Position numbers and translations under genes: made by a program. 7,862 bases of DNA from Spirochaetales bacterium. Lineage in GTDB: Bacteria; Spirochaetota; Spirochaetia; Sphaerochaetales; Sphaerochaetaceae. Under the pieces are notes generated by a model. That model was given only the letters and a program-made list of their open reading frames with translations. It was not told the DNA's origin and searched no databases. Where the stretch lies: contig JALFRH010000013.1 in the NCBI GenBank assembly GCA_022785155.1, forward strand, positions 1 to 7,862, read 5' to 3'. Positions 6,153 through 7,862 of this stretch are shown in pieces (within the stretch, counting starts at the first letter, position 1; each line of letters starts with the position of its first letter).

Positions 6153-6775
6153 ATGGTGTGCAGGAATGGTCAGGGGCTGCGGTTAAGCTCCTAAAGGGAC
6201 CCGTATATGAAAACGAAGATAGAAAGACATGGAGCATACTCATAAGGTTCAGGGAAAATCTTGAAGCTTATTTCCGTGTCATAGGACTCCATGTGGTGAC
6301 TGAGGAAGAGGATGGATATGCATACCTTGAGCAGGTCAAGGATTCTGTTGAGAAAGGAATGGAAAACGAGGATGAGGCTGCGGAGGATCTTCCCCGTCTT
6401 ATCAGGAAGGTTCCCTTCTCATATACAATGTCTATGCTTCTTGTGCTTCTGAGACAGGAGTATGAGAAATTCGCTTCTTCTATAAATGAATCACAGTACC
6501 CGATCCTGAGAAAGAGCGAGATTATGGGCCTTGTCAGATCATTTCGGGAGGAAGCGGCTGATATGACGAAGTTCGGTGACGACGTAGACAGGATGATAAG
6601 ACAGTTATGCCAGCTTACATATCTCAGGACAGGGGAAGTCTTGTCCTCCGCCAGGATCAGTGACGATGCAGAGTTTGAGATAAGTCCCATTATAAAGAGC
6701 AAGATAGATGTTACCTTCATGAGGGAGATGCTCTCCCGCATGGATAAGGCTGAAAGGAAGGAGGACGAGGAATGA
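6146..6775 (+). CDS. jetB: Wadjet JetB, MukE-like KITE subunit (DUF4194)
   Basis: The 209-residue product matches DUF4194, the winged-helix KITE subunit that binds the JetA kleisin, equivalent to MukE in MukBEF. Diagnostic segments are AVKLLKGPVYENED at the N-terminus, then the W-x-x-L-(x)n-YF-x-V-(I/L)-GL pattern (TWSILIRF ... YFRVIGLHVV), an acidic stretch ending in GYAYLEQ, and LPRLIRKVPFSYTMSMLLVLLRQEY. ISPIIKSKID near the C-terminus is the second winged-helix strand region. The ATG lies inside the last codons of jetA (seven-base overlap), and only a weak AAAGG 13 bases upstream serves it, so translation is probably coupled to jetA. The stop overlaps the jetC start by four bases (ATGA). 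The usual type I gene order and tight packing indicate a fixed-stoichiometry complex. The length is typical. Confidence 0.9.
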   Translation: MVNGVQEWSGAAVKLLKGPVYENEDRKTWSILIRFRENLEAYFRVIGLHVVTEEEDGYAYLEQVKDSVEKGMENEDEAAEDLPRLIRKVPFSYTMSMLLVLLRQEYEKFASSINESQYPILRKSEIMGLVRSFREEAADMTKFGDDVDRMIRQLCQLTYLRTGEVLSSARISDDAEFEISPIIKSKIDVTFMREMLSRMDKAERKEDEE

Positions 6776-7862
6776 GCAATCTCTTTTCCGATGACTCGTC
6801 GGGCTATAGGCTGAAGACTCTACAGATTCTCAACTGGGGAGTATTCGACCGTACCGTAAAGACATTTGAGTTTCACGATAAATCAACTATCCTGACCGGT
6901 TTCAACGGAACGGGAAAGACCACTGCCGTGGATGCAATCCTCACACTTTTGATCCCTTCAAACCTCCGCTGGTACAACCTCTCTTCAGACTCTGTGAAAA
7001 AGAGGGAGCGTGATGTGGAAAACTACGTAAGGGGTGCCTATGGAAACAGCGGTGACGGAGTGATCAACTATCTCAGGGACAAATCTACGCTCTCAGTTCT
7101 CAACGGCATCTTCGAGGATCCATCGGAGGAAAGGGCAGTATCCCTACTTCAAGTCAGGTATTTCTCAGGGGATAGGCTTGATACAAAGTACGTCATTACT
7201 GACAGAGAGCTGACGGTGGGGGAAATCGACAGGGTTCTCACAAAGGAAGGAGTGAGGCTTGCTCCAGACGGAAAGTGGAGGAAGGTCCTTTCACAGAAGT
7301 GCTCGTCCAGACTCTTTGAGTCATTTACTGCCTATAAGACATACTTTATGGATAAATTCGGCTTCCGCTCCGACAATGCATTGAAGCTCTTTTCACAGAC
7401 CGTGGGTATGAAGGTGCTGGGTGACATCACGGAATTTGTCAGAAACTATATGCTTGAGGACAAATCCCCAGAGAATGAGTTCTCCCAGCTTGATGAAGAA
7501 TTCTCAAATCTCCTCAAAATCGATATAAACATTAAAAAAGACACCCTGAAGTTGGAAAAGCTTGAGCGAATCCACACCTTAGGGTTGGAGTGGCAGAGAG
7601 CATTGGAACATAAATCCACTGCACAAAAGAAAGGCGTGGGAGAGTACAGGTGGTATGTGGAAAGCTCTGCGGCAGCTGCGGAAACGGAAATAAGGACAAA
7701 GAGCCGGGAAAAGAAGGATGCGGAGCTTAAGTCAGAGGATCTTAAGGCGGAAATCGATGCATCGATAAAAAAACTCATTGCACTTGGCTCGGACTCATCT
7801 GCAGAAGTGCTGGCAGGATATGACAGGGAGTTGTCGGAGCTTAAGGCATCAGAAAGGGATAC
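6772..7862 (+). CDS. jetC: Wadjet JetC, SMC/MukB-like ATPase, 5' part only
   Basis: The frame is open from ATG 6772 to the window edge, giving 363 complete codons of a protein that is usually about 1,100 residues, so roughly the first third is present. JetC is the SMC motor of Wadjet; ATP binding by its heads drives DNA loop extrusion. The N-terminus reads LFSDDSSGYRLKTLQILNWG, with the WGVFD motif common to JetC/MukB-type proteins. Walker A GFNGTGKTT (43-51) follows, then WYNLSSD and the DVENYVRGAYG segment typical of the family. SQTVGMKVLGDITEFV around residue 205-220 ends the head part, and a Lys/Glu-rich coiled coil begins near residue 240. The signature motif, Walker B and second head half lie outside the window. 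AAGGAGG (6758-6764) is a strong ribosome-binding site seven bases before the ATG, and the start overlaps the jetB stop. Confidence 0.93.
   Translation, partial: MSNLFSDDSSGYRLKTLQILNWGVFDRTVKTFEFHDKSTILTGFNGTGKTTAVDAILTLLIPSNLRWYNLSSDSVKKRERDVENYVRGAYGNSGDGVINYLRDKSTLSVLNGIFEDPSEERAVSLLQVRYFSGDRLDTKYVITDRELTVGEIDRVLTKEGVRLAPDGKWRKVLSQKCSSRLFESFTAYKTYFMDKFGFRSDNALKLFSQTVGMKVLGDITEFVRNYMLEDKSPENEFSQLDEEFSNLLKIDINIKKDTLKLEKLERIHTLGLEWQRALEHKSTAQKKGVGEYRWYVESSAAAAETEIRTKSREKKDAELKSEDLKAEIDASIKKLIALGSDSSAEVLAGYDRELSELKASERD

Noticed and set aside
6268..6741. 157-codon minus-strand open frame
   Set aside because: Lies entirely opposite jetB, whose family identity is clear; Ser-rich shadow of a real gene.
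7446..7778. 110-codon minus-strand open frame
   Set aside because: Shadow of the jetC coiled-coil region; the plus-strand frame is the real one.
1..7862. CRISPR arrays, tRNA or rRNA genes, and transposase genes
   Set aside because: No evenly spaced 25-40 bp repeats, no tRNA-like cloverleaf and no transposase motif were seen on reading both strands.

Overview
The window is about 7.9 kb of bacterial accessory DNA. The bacterial call rests on clear sigma-70-type promoter boxes, Shine-Dalgarno sites and gene families. The right-hand genes use AGG/AGA arginine codons freely and are close to half GC by eye; the left and centre are clearly more AT-rich. A spirochaete (Sphaerochaeta/Treponema-like) or a clostridial gut bacterium would fit, but the sequence alone does not settle it.

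Layout. Bases 1-418 hold no gene I can support. From 419 to 1795 on the minus strand lies an AAA+ ATPase of the archaeal-ATPase/DUF234 type with a predicted PD-(D/E)XK-like C-terminus. It is driven by a near-perfect promoter set in three tandem 15-bp repeats and placed so close that the mRNA may be leaderless. Bases 1855-2495 are an AT-rich spacer containing a perfect 17-bp palindrome and promoter candidates for the plus-strand genes. From 2496 to 4504 there is a tight three-gene cassette: an XRE-family repressor-like protein, an ImmA/IrrE-family zinc peptidase (HELFH) and a PIN-like predicted nuclease. From about 4641 to the window edge there is a type I Wadjet operon: jetA (DUF3375), jetB (DUF4194) and the first third of jetC (SMC/MukB-like ATPase). 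The jetC reading frame is open to the last base; jetD should lie just beyond.

How the genes may work together. Wadjet is an SMC-type complex known to restrict plasmids: JetABC extrudes DNA loops and JetD cleaves. The XRE + ImmA/IrrE pair resembles the ImmR/ImmA switch, in which the peptidase destroys or disables its partner repressor. A PIN-like nuclease under such a switch, placed directly before Wadjet on the same strand, suggests either a separate toxin-like defence module in a defence island, or a stress-responsive controller and accessory effector for Wadjet. The sequence does not decide between these. The jetA start is unusual: no ATG precedes the conserved N-terminus, and the best start is a TTG whose ribosome-binding site lies inside a perfect 7-bp-stem hairpin.
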